From NCBI RefSeq assembly GCF_003086355.1, contig NZ_CP031733.1:248001-312000 (forward strand): a DNA stretch of 64,000 nucleotides, written 5' to 3'. The translations under genes were made by a program, and so were the position numbers. Under the pieces are notes generated by a model. It was not told the origin of the DNA. It saw only the letters and a program-made list of their open reading frames with translations, and made no database searches. This DNA is from Streptococcus chenjunshii (GTDB taxonomy: Bacteria; Bacillota; Bacilli; Lactobacillales; Streptococcaceae). Positions 8,505 to 18,425 of this stretch are shown here, piece after piece; within the stretch, counting starts at the first letter, position 1; each line of letters opens with the position of its first letter.

Positions 8505-10397
8505 ATGACAAACTATCAAGATGATTTTTATCGAGCGGTTAATGGCGAATGGGAAAAGACAGCTCAGATTCCGGATGACAAGCCGCGGACAGGCGGTTTT
8601 TCCGACTTAGCAGATGAAATTGAAGAGCTGATGCTGGAAACGACTGACCGCTGGCTGGCTGGCAAAGAGCTTCCCGATGACCGTATTTTGCAGAATTTTA
8701 TTAAATTCCACAGAATGACAGCTGATTATGCCCAGCGGGAGCGGGACGGTGTCAGCCCTGTTCTGCCCCTAATTGAAGAGTATCAAAATCTTTCTTCTTT
8801 CAAAGAATTTACAGCTAAACTGGCGGACTATGAATTGGCCGCTAAACCTAATCTGATGCCATTTGGCGTAGCTCCTGATTTTATGAATGCTCGGATGAAT
8901 GTGCTGTGGGCCGAGGCACCAAGCATTATTCTGCCGGACACCAGTTACTACGCTGAAGATAATGAAAAAGGGCGTGAGCTTCTGGCTATTTGGCGGCAGA
9001 CTCAGGAAAAGCTCCTGCCGCAGTTTGGTTTTTCCGCAGAGGAAATCAAGGACATGCTGGACAAGATAATCGCTCTAGATGCGAAACTGGCCCAGTTAGT
9101 CCTCTCAAGTGAGGAAAGTTCCGAATATGTCAAGCTCTACCATCCTTATGCTTGGGAGGATTTTAAAAAATTGGTTCCCGAGCTTCCTTTGGACGATTTC
9201 TTCAAGCAGATTCTCGGCCAGCTTCCCGATCAGATTATTGTTCCGGAAGAGCGGTTTTGGCAGGCTGCAGCTGATTTTTATACAGAAGACAACTGGGATT
9301 TGCTCAAAGCCTATTTGGTTCACAGTGCGGCAACCAGCTTTAATGCCTATCTGACTGATGAGATTCGGGTTGTATCAGGCACCTACAGCCGCGCTCTATC
9401 AGGAACGCCTAAAGCTCAGGATAAGAAAAAAGCGGCCTTTTATTTAGCGCAGGGGCCTTACAATCAGGCATTGGGGCTCTGGTATGCCGGCGAAAAATTT
9501 TCGCCTCAGGCTAAGGCCGATGTTGAACAGAAAGTGGCCAGCATGATCGCTGTCTATAAATCGCGTTTGGAAACAGCGGACTGGCTGGCACCAGCGACAC
9601 GCGAAAAAGCGATTACCAAACTCAATGTCATCAGGCCGCATATCGGCTATCCGGAAAAATTACCAGAAACATATAAAGAAAAGATAATTGATGAGCAATT
9701 GACTTTAGTCGAAAATGCCCAGAATCTGGCTAAGATTTCAATCGCCTACAGCTGGAGCAAGTGGAACAAGCCGGTTGACCGTGAGGAGTGGCATATGCCG
9801 GCTCACATGGTTAATGCATACTATGATCCCCAGCAAAATCAGATTGTCTTCCCAGCAGCTATTTTGCAGGCACCGTTTTATTCGCTGGAACAGAGTTCTT
9901 CAGCCAATTACGGCGGCATCGGTGCGGTTATAGCGCACGAAATTTCACACGCTTTTGATACTAACGGCGCTTCATTTGATGAAAACGGCAGTCTTAACAA
10001 CTGGTGGACAGATGCGGATTACAAAGCCTTTGAAGCAAGGACAGATCGGGTTGTTGAGCAGTTTGACGGCTTGGATTCCTATGGAGCTAAAGTCAATGGG
10101 AAACTGACCGTGTCAGAAAATGTTGCGGATCTCGGCGGTTTGGCCTGTGCTTTGGAAGCAGCCAAAGCGGAAGCAGATTTTTCAGTTCATGACTTCTTTG
10201 TCAATTTTGCAACAATCTGGCGGATGAAGGCTCGGCCGGAATATATGCAAATGCTGGCCGCAGTGGATGTCCATGCTCCGGCAGAGTGGCGGACCAATAT
10301 AACAGTGACCAACTTTGACGACTTTCATGCAGCGTTCGGGGTAAAAGAAGGCGATGGGATGTGGCGGGCTCCGCAAGACCGTGTCATCATTTGGTAA
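8505..10397 (+). CDS. pepO: Neutral endopeptidase PepO (M13 family)
   Basis: A 630-residue zinc metallopeptidase of the neprilysin family. The zinc motif is H478-E-I-S-H482 in VIAHEISHAF, the third ligand is E538 in SENVADLGG, and the NAYY and IVFPAAILQAPFY segments are the usual substrate-binding parts. There is no signal peptide, so it is cytosolic or released by other means, as for other streptococcal PepO. The ATG is preceded by AAGGAG at a comfortable distance. It has its own promoter after the treA terminator and is closed by a hairpin at 10458. Confidence 0.95.
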   Translation: MTNYQDDFYRAVNGEWEKTAQIPDDKPRTGGFSDLADEIEELMLETTDRWLAGKELPDDRILQNFIKFHRMTADYAQRERDGVSPVLPLIEEYQNLSSFKEFTAKLADYELAAKPNLMPFGVAPDFMNARMNVLWAEAPSIILPDTSYYAEDNEKGRELLAIWRQTQEKLLPQFGFSAEEIKDMLDKIIALDAKLAQLVLSSEESSEYVKLYHPYAWEDFKKLVPELPLDDFFKQILGQLPDQIIVPEERFWQAAADFYTEDNWDLLKAYLVHSAATSFNAYLTDEIRVVSGTYSRALSGTPKAQDKKKAAFYLAQGPYNQALGLWYAGEKFSPQAKADVEQKVASMIAVYKSRLETADWLAPATREKAITKLNVIRPHIGYPEKLPETYKEKIIDEQLTLVENAQNLAKISIAYSWSKWNKPVDREEWHMPAHMVNAYYDPQQNQIVFPAAILQAPFYSLEQSSSANYGGIGAVIAHEISHAFDTNGASFDENGSLNNWWTDADYKAFEARTDRVVEQFDGLDSYGAKVNGKLTVSENVADLGGLACALEAAKAEADFSVHDFFVNFATIWRMKARPEYMQMLAAVDVHAPAEWRTNITVTNFDDFHAAFGVKEGDGMWRAPQDRVIIW

Positions 10398-10457
10398 GAA
10401 GCCGATCTTGCTCCTTTCCTTGCTGTTAGCTTAAAGCCGCTGAATTTTTTAAAACAA

Positions 10458-10486
10458 AAAAAACCTGTTTAAAAACAGGTTTTTTA
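10458..10486 (+). terminator. Terminator after pepO
   Basis: Arms AAAAACCTGTTT and AAACAGGTTTTTT with a 3-base loop and T run; A run on the left makes it able to work for the minus-strand tRNA as well. Confidence 0.85.
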
Positions 10487-10527
10487 TTGAGATAAAAGGC
10501 TGTTCAGCCCGTATTTCATACTAATTA

Positions 10528-10598
<71 letters not shown>

Positions 10599-10651
10599 GT
10601 AGACAAATAGTATTCTACCTTAAAAAAAGCGATTCGTCAAGCTCGAACCCC

Positions 10652-10680
10652 TTGCATTTTTGGGGCAAATTTGATATAGT
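10652..10680 (+). promoter_or_regulatory. rpsB promoter
   Basis: TTGCAT, 17-base spacer, TATAGT. The 140-base leader to the rpsB start is long and contains paired segments, including GGCAGG-AAA-CCTGCC just before the ribosome binding site, compatible with an S2 autoregulatory leader. Confidence 0.75.
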
Positions 10681-10824
10681 AAGAGAGCTGTTATAAACAG
10701 CGAATACTCATTTTAGATGGATTGTGAGCTTGTTGCTCTTGGCAGAGTGGGCTTGCAAGCTGATATCTGAAAGAGGGAAGGCAGGAAACCTGCCGCAAAA
10801 AACATTTTAAAAGGAGAAATACTC
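10681..10824 (+). promoter_or_regulatory. Structured rpsB mRNA leader
   Basis: About 140 bases between the promoter and rpsB with several self-complementary segments (GAGCTTGTTGCTC, CTTGCAAGC-type pairs and a GGCAGG/CCTGCC hairpin at about 10779-10794). Ribosomal protein S2 leaders that bind S2 are known in Firmicutes; I infer such a role from position only. Confidence 0.4.
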
Positions 10825-11601
10825 ATGGCAGTCATTTCAATGAAACAACTTCTTGAGGCCGGTGTTCACTTCGGCCACCAAACACGTCGCTGGAATCCTA
10901 AGATGGCGAAATACATCTTTACAGAACGCAACGGGATTCATGTTATTGATTTGCAGCAAACCGTAAAATTGGCAGATCAAGCTTACGATTTTGTCCGTGA
11001 TGCTGCAGCAAACGATGCTGTTATCTTGTTTGTAGGAACGAAAAAACAAGCTGCGGATGCTGTTAAAGAAGAAGCAGAACGCGCAGGACAGTTTTATATC
11101 AACCACCGCTGGTTGGGTGGAACGTTAACGAACTGGGATACCATCCAAAAACGGATTGCCCGTCTCAAAGAAATCAAAGCAATGGAAGAAGATGGCACTT
11201 TTGACTTGCTTCCTAAAAAAGAAGTGGCTCTGCTCAACAAACAGCGTGCCCGTCTGGAAAAATTCTTAGGCGGAATCGAAGATATGCCGCGTATTCCGGA
11301 TGTGATGTATGTTGTTGACCCGCATAAAGAACAAATCGCAGTTAAAGAAGCTAAGAAATTAGGAATTCCTGTAGTGGCTATGGTCGATACTAACGCTGAT
11401 CCTGATGATATCGATGTTATCATCCCAGCTAATGACGATGCGATCCGTGCCGTTAAATTAATTACGTCTAAATTGGCTGATGCCGTTATTGAAGGCCGCC
11501 AAGGTGAAGATGCAGAAGTAGATTTTGCGGAAGCACAGGCAGAGACCCAAGCTGATTCAATTGAAGAAATTGTTGAGGTTGTTGAAGGGTCAAACGAATA
11601 A
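10825..11601 (+). CDS. rpsB: 30S ribosomal protein S2
   Basis: A 258-residue ribosomal protein of the small subunit. It starts [27 protein letters not shown], the family hallmark, and contains the [12 protein letters not shown] and [12 protein letters not shown] segments. The C-terminus is an acidic extension, as in other streptococci. AAAAGGAG lies 8 bases before the ATG. It forms an operon with tsf. Confidence 0.99.
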   Translation: MAVISMKQLLEAGVHFGHQTRRWNPKMAKYIFTERNGIHVIDLQQTVKLADQAYDFVRDAAANDAVILFVGTKKQAADAVKEEAERAGQFYINHRWLGGTLTNWDTIQKRIARLKEIKAMEEDGTFDLLPKKEVALLNKQRARLEKFLGGIEDMPRIPDVMYVVDPHKEQIAVKEAKKLGIPVVAMVDTNADPDDIDVIIPANDDAIRAVKLITSKLADAVIEGRQGEDAEVDFAEAQAETQADSIEEIVEVVEGSNE

Positions 11602-11696
11602 GACGACAGTCGTAACCAAGCTTATTAAACGGGCAGCAGGAGAACTGTTCTGTCCCGTTTTTTGTAAAAGTAAATAATCTTTGGAGGAAATCACAA

Positions 11697-12737
11697 ATGG
11701 CAAATATTACTGCAGCCCTTGTAAAAGAATTGCGTGAAAAATCCGGTGCCGGTGTCATGGATGCTAAAAAAGCATTGGTTGAAACCGACGGCGATATGGA
11801 TAAAGCAATTGAGCTGCTTCGCGAAAAAGGGATGGCTAAAGCAGCTAAAAAGGCAGACCGTGTTGCTGCTGAAGGTTTAACCGGAGTTTATGTTGACGGC
11901 AACGTGGCAGCAGTTGTGGAAGTTAACGCTGAAACAGATTTCGTTGCTAAAAATGCGCAGTTCGTTGAACTGGTTAATGAAACAGCGAAAGTTATCGCTG
12001 AAGGCAAACCAGCCAATAATGAAGAGGCCTTGGCTTTGGTGACAGCTTCGGGTGAAACATTAGAAGCGGCCTATGTCAATGCGACAGCAACTATTGGTGA
12101 AAAAATCTCTTTCCGCCGCTTTGCCCTTCTGGAAAAAACAGATGAGCAGGCTTTCGGTGCTTACCAGCACAATGGCGGCCGTATCGGTGTTATCAGTGTG
12201 CTTGATGGCGGTGATGAGGCATTAGCTAAGCAAGTGTCTATGCACATCGCTGCAATGAAACCAAAAGTTTTGTCCTATAAGGAACTGGATCCGCAATTTG
12301 TCCGCGATGAATTGGCGCAGATGAACCATAAGATTGAACAGGACAATGAAAGCCGCGCATTGGTTGACAAACCAGCCCTTCCGCTCCTGAAATACGGTTC
12401 AAAAGCTGAATTGACTGATGAAGTGCTGGCGCAGGCTGAAGCAGATATTAAGGCAGAATTGCAGGCTGAAGGCAAGCCTGAAAAAATCTGGGATAAGATT
12501 ATTCCTGGCAAGATGGCTCGCTTCATGCTTGACAACACTAAGGTTGACCAAGAATATACTTTGCTGGCACAGGTTTATATCATGGATGACAGCAAAACCG
12601 TTGAAGCCTATCTTGATTCAGTAAATGCTAAAGTTGCAGATTTTGCCCGCTTTGAAGTTGGGGAAGGTATCGAAAAAGCTGCTAATGATTTCGAATCAGA
12701 AGTCGCGGCAACTATGGCAGAAGCCCTGAACAACTAA
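11697..12737 (+). CDS. tsf: Translation elongation factor Ts
   Basis: A 346-residue guanine-nucleotide exchange factor for EF-Tu. The N-terminal UBA-like part reads [19 protein letters not shown] and the TDFV motif ([10 protein letters not shown]) that contacts EF-Tu follows. Length agrees with streptococcal EF-Ts, which carries an insertion relative to E. coli. It follows rpsB at 95 bases with TTGGAGGAAA as the ribosome binding site and is closed by a strong terminator. Confidence 0.99.
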   Translation: MANITAALVKELREKSGAGVMDAKKALVETDGDMDKAIELLREKGMAKAAKKADRVAAEGLTGVYVDGNVAAVVEVNAETDFVAKNAQFVELVNETAKVIAEGKPANNEEALALVTASGETLEAAYVNATATIGEKISFRRFALLEKTDEQAFGAYQHNGGRIGVISVLDGGDEALAKQVSMHIAAMKPKVLSYKELDPQFVRDELAQMNHKIEQDNESRALVDKPALPLLKYGSKAELTDEVLAQAEADIKAELQAEGKPEKIWDKIIPGKMARFMLDNTKVDQEYTLLAQVYIMDDSKTVEAYLDSVNAKVADFARFEVGEGIEKAANDFESEVAATMAEALNN

Positions 12738-12749
12738 TACGTTTATACA

Positions 12750-12793
12750 AAAGAACTCTTACGGAATGCTGTCTGTAAGAGTTCTTTTGTATG
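12750..12793 (+). terminator. Terminator after tsf
   Basis: ACAAAAGAACTCTTAC pairs with GTAAGAGTTCTTTTGT, an almost perfect 16-base stem. A second hairpin at 12815-12862 (CTCCTAAAG/CTTTAGGAG-type) serves the convergent minus-strand gene. Confidence 0.9.
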
Positions 12794-12868
12794 ATAAATA
12801 AAATCAGCGCTAAAAAACGCTCCTAAAGATAGTTTTATATCTACCTTTAGGAGTGTTTTTGTTTTTTC

Positions 12869-13333
12869 CTATAAGAAAGCTGAGAGTCCCAGAACAGTTA
12901 ATGAAGCCATAATAAAGCCGGCTAAAATAACCCCCAGCATAACTGCAACAACACTGCGCTTAAAATCCCAGTCTAGAATACTCGCAGCCAGGGTCCCGGT
13001 CCAGGCTCCGGTTCCGGGAATAGGAATGCCAACAAACAGCAGGAGCGCCAGAAACAGCCCCTTTTCTCCGGCTGCCCTGCTTAACTTTTGTCCGCCGCTG
13101 TGACCTTTCTTTAAACACCAGGTGAAAAAACCGCCAATAACTGGTTTGTCGGTGCCCCATTCCAGAACACGGCGGGCAAAGAAGAAAATAATCGGAACAG
13201 GCAGCATATTGCCGATAACGCCAATTATAATGGCCTGCCACATAGGAATTCCTGAGGCAATAGCATAGGGAACAGCTCCCCGAAGCTCGATTAGAGGAAC
13301 CATTGAAATGAGAAATGTAATAATGTAATTCAT
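12869..13333 (-). CDS. Small multidrug export family (COG2426) membrane protein
   Basis: A 154-residue membrane protein with four predicted helices. It begins with ISMVPLIELRGAVPYAIASG, the signature of the Sm_multidrug_ex family, and has the GIPIPGTGAWTGTLAA motif. Despite the family name, substrate and transport are not well established. The ATG at 13333 begins MNYIITFLIS and is preceded by AAAGG on the minus strand (AAAGAAAGGCCC). It stands alone between tsf and ctsR, converging on tsf. Confidence 0.85.
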   Translation of the reverse strand: MNYIITFLISMVPLIELRGAVPYAIASGIPMWQAIIIGVIGNMLPVPIIFFFARRVLEWGTDKPVIGGFFTWCLKKGHSGGQKLSRAAGEKGLFLALLLFVGIPIPGTGAWTGTLAASILDWDFKRSVVAVMLGVILAGFIMASLTVLGLSAFL

Positions 13334-13506
13334 GGATTAAGGGCCTTTCTTTTCGTACATGTACCATTTTATCCTAAGCAGCGAATATTCTCAACTAAAA
13401 GCATTTTTGGAGGCAGACTTTAAGGATGTCTGGCAGCTTTCCATTCTTTTGGGAGAGATTTAAACAGAAATGGATGGTTTTCATTTAAAAATAGTGTAAT
13501 TTTTGG

Positions 13507-13532
13507 TATAATAATAGTCAGTTATAGTCAAA
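13507..13532 (+). promoter_or_regulatory. ctsR promoter with CtsR operator
   Basis: A TATAAT -10 hexamer at 13507 is followed by AGTCAGTTATAGTCAAA (13516-13532), which fits the CtsR heptad repeat RGTCARN-spacer-RGTCAAA. This predicts autoregulation of ctsR-clpC by heat-sensitive CtsR. Confidence 0.85.
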
Positions 13533-13553
13533 CGGCTGAAAGGAAGTGACACC

Positions 13554-14009
13554 ATGGCATCAAAAAATACATCTGACAGTATTGAAGAATATATCAAACA
13601 ATTGCTGGCTCAATCAGGAATTGCTGAAATTAAGCGTTCTAACCTAGCAGATGCCTTTCGTGTTGTTCCCAGTCAAATTAACTATGTGATTAAAACCCGT
13701 TTCACAGAGAGCCGCGGCTATATTGTAGAGAGCAAACGAGGAGGCGGCGGCTACATCCGTATTGAGAAAGTCTGCTTTTCTGACCAGCATCAGATGCTGG
13801 GCAGCCTGATGGCCAGTATTGGCGATCGAATCAGTGAGCAGGTGTTTGCAGATTTGATTCAGCTGCTGTTTGAAGAAAAAGTTGTCAGCCGGCGCGAAGG
13901 CCAGATTATTTTAGCCACATCGTCTGATGAGGTTTTAGGCAAGGATGGCCCTGAAATTCGTGCCCGTATGCTGCGTAAAATTTTACAGAGATTAGACAGA
14001 AAAGGGTAA
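13554..14009 (+). CDS. ctsR: Transcriptional repressor CtsR
   Basis: A 151-residue heat-shock repressor of clp genes. The N-terminal winged helix includes AFRVVPSQINYVIKTRFT and the glycine-rich wing KRGGGGYIRI that inserts into the minor groove and senses heat. The start has AAAGGAAG upstream. It sits 4 bases ahead of clpC in one operon, with its own operator over the promoter. Confidence 0.96.
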   Translation: MASKNTSDSIEEYIKQLLAQSGIAEIKRSNLADAFRVVPSQINYVIKTRFTESRGYIVESKRGGGGYIRIEKVCFSDQHQMLGSLMASIGDRISEQVFADLIQLLFEEKVVSRREGQIILATSSDEVLGKDGPEIRARMLRKILQRLDRKG

Positions 14010-14013
14010 GGAA

Positions 14014-16455
14014 ATGAGCAATTATTCGTTTAAAATGCAGGAAGTTTTTAGACTGGCTCTCTATCAGGCGGCTCGGTATGAGAGCCCTTATCTTGAGAGC
14101 TGGCATATCTTGCTGGCTATGGTTTTTATTCCTGATTCTGTTGCCGGACTCAGTCTGGCAGAGTATGAGGCTGATATCAATACAGAAGAATATGAAGCAG
14201 CGGCTATCTTGGCTCTGGGCAAAGTTCCCAAAGAAGATGTTGAAACGATTGATTTTGTTGAGCAGTCTCCGGCAGTGAAGCGTCTGCTGCAGCTGGCTGA
14301 GGGCATCAGCCAAGTAACAGGGGGCAAAGAAGTCGGGACAGAGCATGTTCTGTTTGCCATGCTGCTGACTATGGATATCACTGCTACACGGCTTCTGGAG
14401 ATGGTCGGATTTAAAATGAAAGACGACGGGGAATCGGTCCGTTTATTAGATCTGCGCAAATCTTTGGAAAGGCAGGCCGGCTTCACTAAGGAAGATCTGA
14501 AAGCTATCCATAATTTACGTAAACCCAAGAAAACGAAAGTCAACACCAATTTTTCCGATATGATGAAGCCGCCTGGAACTGCTGGTGAACTTTCTGAATT
14601 CACACGGGACCTGACAGAGATGGCGCGTCTGGGACAGCTGGAACCTGTTATTGGCCGGGAGAAGGAAATTTCCCGCATGGTGCAGATTCTCAGCCGAAAA
14701 ACGAAGAACAACCCAGTTTTAGTCGGTGATGCCGGGGTAGGGAAGACCGCTCTGGCTTATGGTTTGGCTCAGCGCATTGTTAACGGCTCTATTCCTTATG
14801 AGCTGCAGGATATGAAGGTTCTTGAACTGGATATGATGAGTGTTGTTGCCGGAACACGTTTCCGCGGTGACTTTGAAGAGCGGATGAATCAAATCATTGC
14901 TGATATTGAGGAAGATGGCCACATCATCCTTTTTATAGACGAACTGCATACGATTATGGGTTCTGGCAGCGGCATTGACAGCACACTCGATGCCGCTAAT
15001 ATCCTGAAACCTGCACTTGCACGGGGAACACTTCGGACGCTTGGAGCAACCACTCAGGAAGAATATCAAAAACATATCGAAAAGGATGCAGCTCTGTCGC
15101 GCCGTTTTGCTAAGGTGCTGATTGAAGAACCGAATGAAGCAGCGGCATATGAGATCGTGCTTGGGCTAAAAAAATCTTACGAAGATTATCACAATGTTGT
15201 GATTTCAGAAGCAGCGGCCCTAGCGGCTGTTAAAGCGGCTCACCGTTACCTGACAAGCAAGCATTTGCCGGATTCAGCCATTGATCTCTTAGACGAGGCG
15301 AGTGCACAAGTCCAGAATATGGTCAAAAAAGAAAAACCGGCTTATTTAACACCGGCAGATGAAGCGATTTTGGCAGGGGATTTTAAGAAGGCTTCGCAAT
15401 TTTTAAAAGCAGCAGCCAAGTCCAGCCGTCCTGAACCAACTCCGGTGACGGAAGCTGATATTATGAGCACTTTGAGCAAGCTGTCTGGCATTCCGGTTGA
15501 AAAACTGACACAGGCAGACAGTAAAAAATACCTTAATTTAGAAAAAGAGCTGCATAAGCGTGTTATCGGTCAGGCAGCCGCTGTCTCCGCAATCAGCCGG
15601 GCTATCCGCCGGAACCAGTCTGGGATCCGCAGCGGCAGACGCCCGATTGGATCTTTCATGTTTCTGGGGCCGACAGGTGTCGGTAAAACGGAATTGGCAA
15701 AAGCTTTGGCAGAAGTCCTTTTTGATGATGAATCAGCTCTGATTCGTTTTGATATGTCAGAATATATGGAGAAATTTGCAGCCAGCCGTCTCAATGGAGC
15801 GCCGCCCGGATATGTGGGCTATGAAGAAGGCGGTGAATTGACTGAAAAAGTCCGCAATAAACCTTATTCAGTCCTGCTTTTTGATGAAGTCGAAAAAGCC
15901 CATCCGGATATTTTCAATGTTCTGCTGCAAGTTCTTGACGATGGAATGCTGACCGACAGCCGCGGCCGCCAGGTTGATTTTTCCAATACAATCATTATTA
16001 TGACCAGCAACTTAGGAGCAACAGCTCTGCGCGATGATAAAACTGTCGGTTTTGGTGCCAAAGCTGTCAGTCAGGATTATCAAGCGATGCAGGGCAGGAT
16101 TCTAGAAGAGCTCAAACATGCCTATCGGCCAGAATTTCTTAATCGAATTGATGAAAAGGTGGTTTTCCACAGCTTAAGCCAAGACGATATGCGTGAAGTG
16201 GTTAAGATTATGGTGCAGCCTTTGATCAACAATCTGGCAGAAAAAGAGATTAGTCTTAAGTTTCAGCCTTCAGCCTTAAAACATCTGGCTCAAGACGGCT
16301 ATGATCCTGAAATGGGGGCTCGGCCTCTGCGCCGGACCCTGCAGACTCAGGTTGAGGACAAACTGTCTGAGCTGGTTCTCTCGGGAGAATTAACCAGCGG
16401 CAGTGCGGTCAAGATTGGCTTCTCAAAAGGGCGATTAAAATTTGCCCTCGCCTGA
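14014..16455 (+). CDS. clpC: ATP-dependent Clp protease ATP-binding subunit ClpC
   Basis: An 813-residue AAA+ unfoldase that feeds proteins to ClpP. It has the Clp N-terminal domain (about 1-145), a first ATPase module with Walker [10 protein letters not shown] and Walker [11 protein letters not shown], a middle region, and a second module with Walker [10 protein letters not shown], ending with the ClpB D2-small domain. The middle domain is short, as for ClpC rather than ClpB. The gene is the second of the ctsR operon and starts with AAGG just before the ATG. Confidence 0.97.
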   Translation: MSNYSFKMQEVFRLALYQAARYESPYLESWHILLAMVFIPDSVAGLSLAEYEADINTEEYEAAAILALGKVPKEDVETIDFVEQSPAVKRLLQLAEGISQVTGGKEVGTEHVLFAMLLTMDITATRLLEMVGFKMKDDGESVRLLDLRKSLERQAGFTKEDLKAIHNLRKPKKTKVNTNFSDMMKPPGTAGELSEFTRDLTEMARLGQLEPVIGREKEISRMVQILSRKTKNNPVLVGDAGVGKTALAYGLAQRIVNGSIPYELQDMKVLELDMMSVVAGTRFRGDFEERMNQIIADIEEDGHIILFIDELHTIMGSGSGIDSTLDAANILKPALARGTLRTLGATTQEEYQKHIEKDAALSRRFAKVLIEEPNEAAAYEIVLGLKKSYEDYHNVVISEAAALAAVKAAHRYLTSKHLPDSAIDLLDEASAQVQNMVKKEKPAYLTPADEAILAGDFKKASQFLKAAAKSSRPEPTPVTEADIMSTLSKLSGIPVEKLTQADSKKYLNLEKELHKRVIGQAAAVSAISRAIRRNQSGIRSGRRPIGSFMFLGPTGVGKTELAKALAEVLFDDESALIRFDMSEYMEKFAASRLNGAPPGYVGYEEGGELTEKVRNKPYSVLLFDEVEKAHPDIFNVLLQVLDDGMLTDSRGRQVDFSNTIIIMTSNLGATALRDDKTVGFGAKAVSQDYQAMQGRILEELKHAYRPEFLNRIDEKVVFHSLSQDDMREVVKIMVQPLINNLAEKEISLKFQPSALKHLAQDGYDPEMGARPLRRTLQTQVEDKLSELVLSGELTSGSAVKIGFSKGRLKFALA

Positions 16456-16540
16456 TAGATGAATAATTTCCGGCCAGTCCTATTTGAGCCGGGCCGTCTG
16501 TATACTGCAAAGACAGTTTTTAGACAGGCTGCAGGTATAT

Positions 16541-16580
16541 TGACAAAGTTCTTAGAAATGCTATTTTCTAAGGGCTTTTT
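16541..16580 (+). terminator. Terminator after clpC
   Basis: Arms AGTTCTTAGAAA and TTTTCTAAGGGCT followed by six T residues; closely similar in sequence to the terminator after treA. Confidence 0.75.
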
Positions 16581-16641
16581 TATGTTGGTCTATTCTTTTT
16601 TTGTTATAATAAAGCTAAGAAAAGCAAAGGGAGGGAATGCT

Positions 16642-17418
16642 ATGAAACTAACAACTATCGGCTGCTGGGGCGGCTATCCTTATAAAGAGCAAGGGACCAC
16701 TTCGTACCTGCTGACCGGAGAAAATGGGTTTCAGCTTCTCATTGACGCTGGCAGCCGAGCCCTCAATGAATTGGAAAAAGAGCTCAGCCCCTTGGATTTA
16801 GACGCTGTTATTATCAGCCATTATCATCCTGATCATGTAGCAGACTTGGGCGTCCTTCGCCATTACCGTCAGCTTTACCCTAAAGCCCTTTGGCAGTCTA
16901 AAGTTTTGCCGACTTACGGCCATAATGAAGATAAGAGCGAATTTGCTAAACTGACTTTGGAAGGTGTTGCTGAAGGAATTGCCTATGATGTTAACGGGAT
17001 TGAAACAATCGGGCCTTTTTCCGTCAGTTTTATCAAGACAGTGCATCCGGTAGTCTGCTATGCCATGCGTATTGTTGAGCGTGACAGCGGTCAGGTATTG
17101 GTCTTCACGGGAGATACAGGCTATTTTGCGGAACTGCTTCCTTTTACAAAAGGAGCAGATCTTTTCTTGGCTGATGTCTATCTTTATGAAGGGCAGGAAG
17201 GCCATCCGGCCCATCTAACTTCTAAGGAGGCTGGGAAAATCGCAGCTCAGGCTGGAGTTCAGAGACTGGTTTTAACTCATTTGCCGCAGTTTGGCCCTGA
17301 AAACACAGATTCGGACAATCATCTGGAAGTTCTGCGCCAGCAGGCTGCTCATCATGCCCAAGGTGTCCCGGTTGATTTGGCTGAACCGCATAAAGCTTGG
17401 GATTTAGGAAAATTATAA
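16642..17418 (+). CDS. MBL-fold metal-dependent hydrolase (YhfI-like)
   Basis: A 258-residue metallo-beta-lactamase-fold enzyme. Metal ligands are seen in ISHYHPDHVADLG (HxHxDH), the central His in KTVHPVVC, the Asp in FTGDTGYF and a later His in LVLTHLPQ. It resembles B. subtilis YhfI, related to RNase Z and cyclic-nucleotide phosphodiesterases; substrate unknown. The open frame extends back to 16459, but the start at 16642 has GGGAGGG 9 bases upstream and gives the family-type MKLTTIGCWGGYP beginning; a TATAAT lies at about 16605. It overlaps tadA by one base. Confidence 0.85.
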   Translation: MKLTTIGCWGGYPYKEQGTTSYLLTGENGFQLLIDAGSRALNELEKELSPLDLDAVIISHYHPDHVADLGVLRHYRQLYPKALWQSKVLPTYGHNEDKSEFAKLTLEGVAEGIAYDVNGIETIGPFSVSFIKTVHPVVCYAMRIVERDSGQVLVFTGDTGYFAELLPFTKGADLFLADVYLYEGQEGHPAHLTSKEAGKIAAQAGVQRLVLTHLPQFGPENTDSDNHLEVLRQQAAHHAQGVPVDLAEPHKAWDLGKL

Positions 17419-17891
17419 TGTCTCTTTTTACACAGGAACAAAAAGAATATTTCATGCACGAGGCCCTCAAGGAAGCTCAGATTTCACTCGCTAAAGAGGA
17501 TATCCCAATCGGCTGCGTGATCGTCAAAGAGGATAAAATCATCGGCCGCGGCCATAATGCGAGGGAAGAGTTAAATCAGGCAGTGATGCATGCTGAAATT
17601 ATGGCTATTAATGCGGCCAACCGCCATGAAGGTAATTGGCGGCTGCTGGACAGCACGCTTTTTGTCACAATCGAACCTTGTGTGATGTGCAGCGGTGCCA
17701 TAGGTCTCGCTCGTATCCCGCATGTTGTCTATGGGGCTAAAAATCAGAAATTCGGTGCTGGCGGCAGCCTCTATGATGTTTTGCAGGATGAGCGTCTCAA
17801 CCATCGTGTCAGTCTTGAAACCGGCATCTTAGCTGCCGAGTGTGCTCAAATCATGCAAGACTTTTTCAGACAGAGAAGATTGAAACGGTAA
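17418..17891 (+). CDS. tadA: tRNA-specific adenosine deaminase
   Basis: A 157-residue zinc enzyme that converts the wobble adenosine of tRNA-Arg(ACG) to inosine. The zinc and proton-shuttle motif is MHAEIMAI and the two Cys ligands are in EPCVMCSGA; FGAGGSLYDVL is also typical. The ATG at 17418 overlaps the stop of the upstream hydrolase (TAATG), so translation is coupled; the longer frame from 17397 is not favoured. The SRP RNA gene follows, as it commonly does in streptococci. Confidence 0.96.
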   Translation: MSLFTQEQKEYFMHEALKEAQISLAKEDIPIGCVIVKEDKIIGRGHNAREELNQAVMHAEIMAINAANRHEGNWRLLDSTLFVTIEPCVMCSGAIGLARIPHVVYGAKNQKFGAGGSLYDVLQDERLNHRVSLETGILAAECAQIMQDFFRQRRLKR

Positions 17892-17927
17892 GCGGAAAAA
17901 GGTTCATCTTATCCGAATTTTTGGGAC

Positions 17928-17957
17928 TTGGCAGACTTAGCAGAAGTATGATATAAT
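17928..17957 (+). promoter_or_regulatory. Promoter of the SRP RNA gene
   Basis: TTGGCA, 18-base spacer, TATAAT, placing the start of transcription at about 17964 where the SRP RNA begins. Confidence 0.75.
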
Positions 17958-17963
17958 AATTAG

Positions 17964-18036
17964 TGGAGCAACAGTCTTGCGTGAAGTGGGTCAGGGGAGG
18001 AATCCAGCAGCCCTAAGCGAGTTAGGCTGTGTGCTC
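17964..18036 (+). ncRNA. ffs: Signal recognition particle RNA, small bacterial type
   Basis: Contains the conserved SRP helix-8 core, GGTCAGGGGAGGAATCCAGC with the GGAA tetraloop region, followed by CAGCCCTAAGCGAG. The outer arms GAGCA-ACAG and CTGT-GTGCTC pair to close the molecule. The short form without the Alu domain is usual for streptococci. Ends are estimated from the pairing. Confidence 0.93.
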
Positions 18037-18051
18037 TTTTTGCTTATATAA

Positions 18052-18089
18052 AACACCCCCTTTGAAATCAACTTTTCAAAGGGGTTTTT
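18052..18089. terminator. Bidirectional terminator after ffs
   Basis: CCCCTTTGAAA pairs with TTTTCAAAGGGG and is followed by TTTTT. It would also stop transcription coming from the minus-strand small ORF at 18425. Confidence 0.85.
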
Positions 18090-18338
18090 AGCTGGGTAAA
18101 ATACAATGTTTGACTATTATTATGCGCTCAAACGCACCTGAACTCTCAGAAGTTGCTTTTTTTGATAAAATTTCTAATTGACCTGCAAGAAAGGACATTA
18201 CTGTGTTCTTTTTTTAATTCCTATTTCCATGACACTCTCTTTTTGCGCTTATATCACCGGCATTTCACTCCTCATGATTGCAATAAGTGATACCTACTTT
18301 TTATATAAAAGGATAAAAACGTTAGGATAAAATCTCAA
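18090..18338. other. Region with a weak plus-strand 33-codon ORF
   Basis: Between the ffs terminator and the minus-strand peptide gene. ORF 18229-18330 would encode MTLSFCAYITGISLLMIAIS plus a short KR-containing tail, a one-helix peptide, but no Shine-Dalgarno is visible. Upstream at 18194-18216 there is a GACA-N4-TGTG motif followed by TTCTTTTTTT, reminiscent of the ComR-type promoter described at 26877, but without a clear -10 box. Confidence 0.3.
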
Positions 18339-18425
18339 TTATTTAAAAAAGCTGATGAGGAGATTGATAAGCGATAGTAGGACATTGATTGTCAGCAAGA
18401 TGCTAAGTTGTTTTTCGTCTTTCAT
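18339..18425 (-). CDS. Possible 28-residue hydrophobic peptide (type I toxin-like)
   Basis: The ORF encodes MKDEKQLSILLTINVLLSLI then NLLISFFK: a charged N-terminus, one hydrophobic helix and a terminal Lys. A purine-rich GGAAGGG ribosome binding site lies 7 bases before the ATG. This size and charge layout is common in type I toxins and holin-like toxins of Firmicutes, but I cannot assign a family. A 33-codon hydrophobic plus-strand ORF without a ribosome binding site (18229-18330) ends 8 bases away, tail to tail. Confidence 0.4.
   Translation of the reverse strand: MKDEKQLSILLTINVLLSLINLLISFFK

Noticed and set aside
18194..18216. Second ComR-box-like motif with T-tract upstream of the 18229 ORF
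   Set aside because: One arm is imperfect (TGTG) and no -10 hexamer follows at the right distance.
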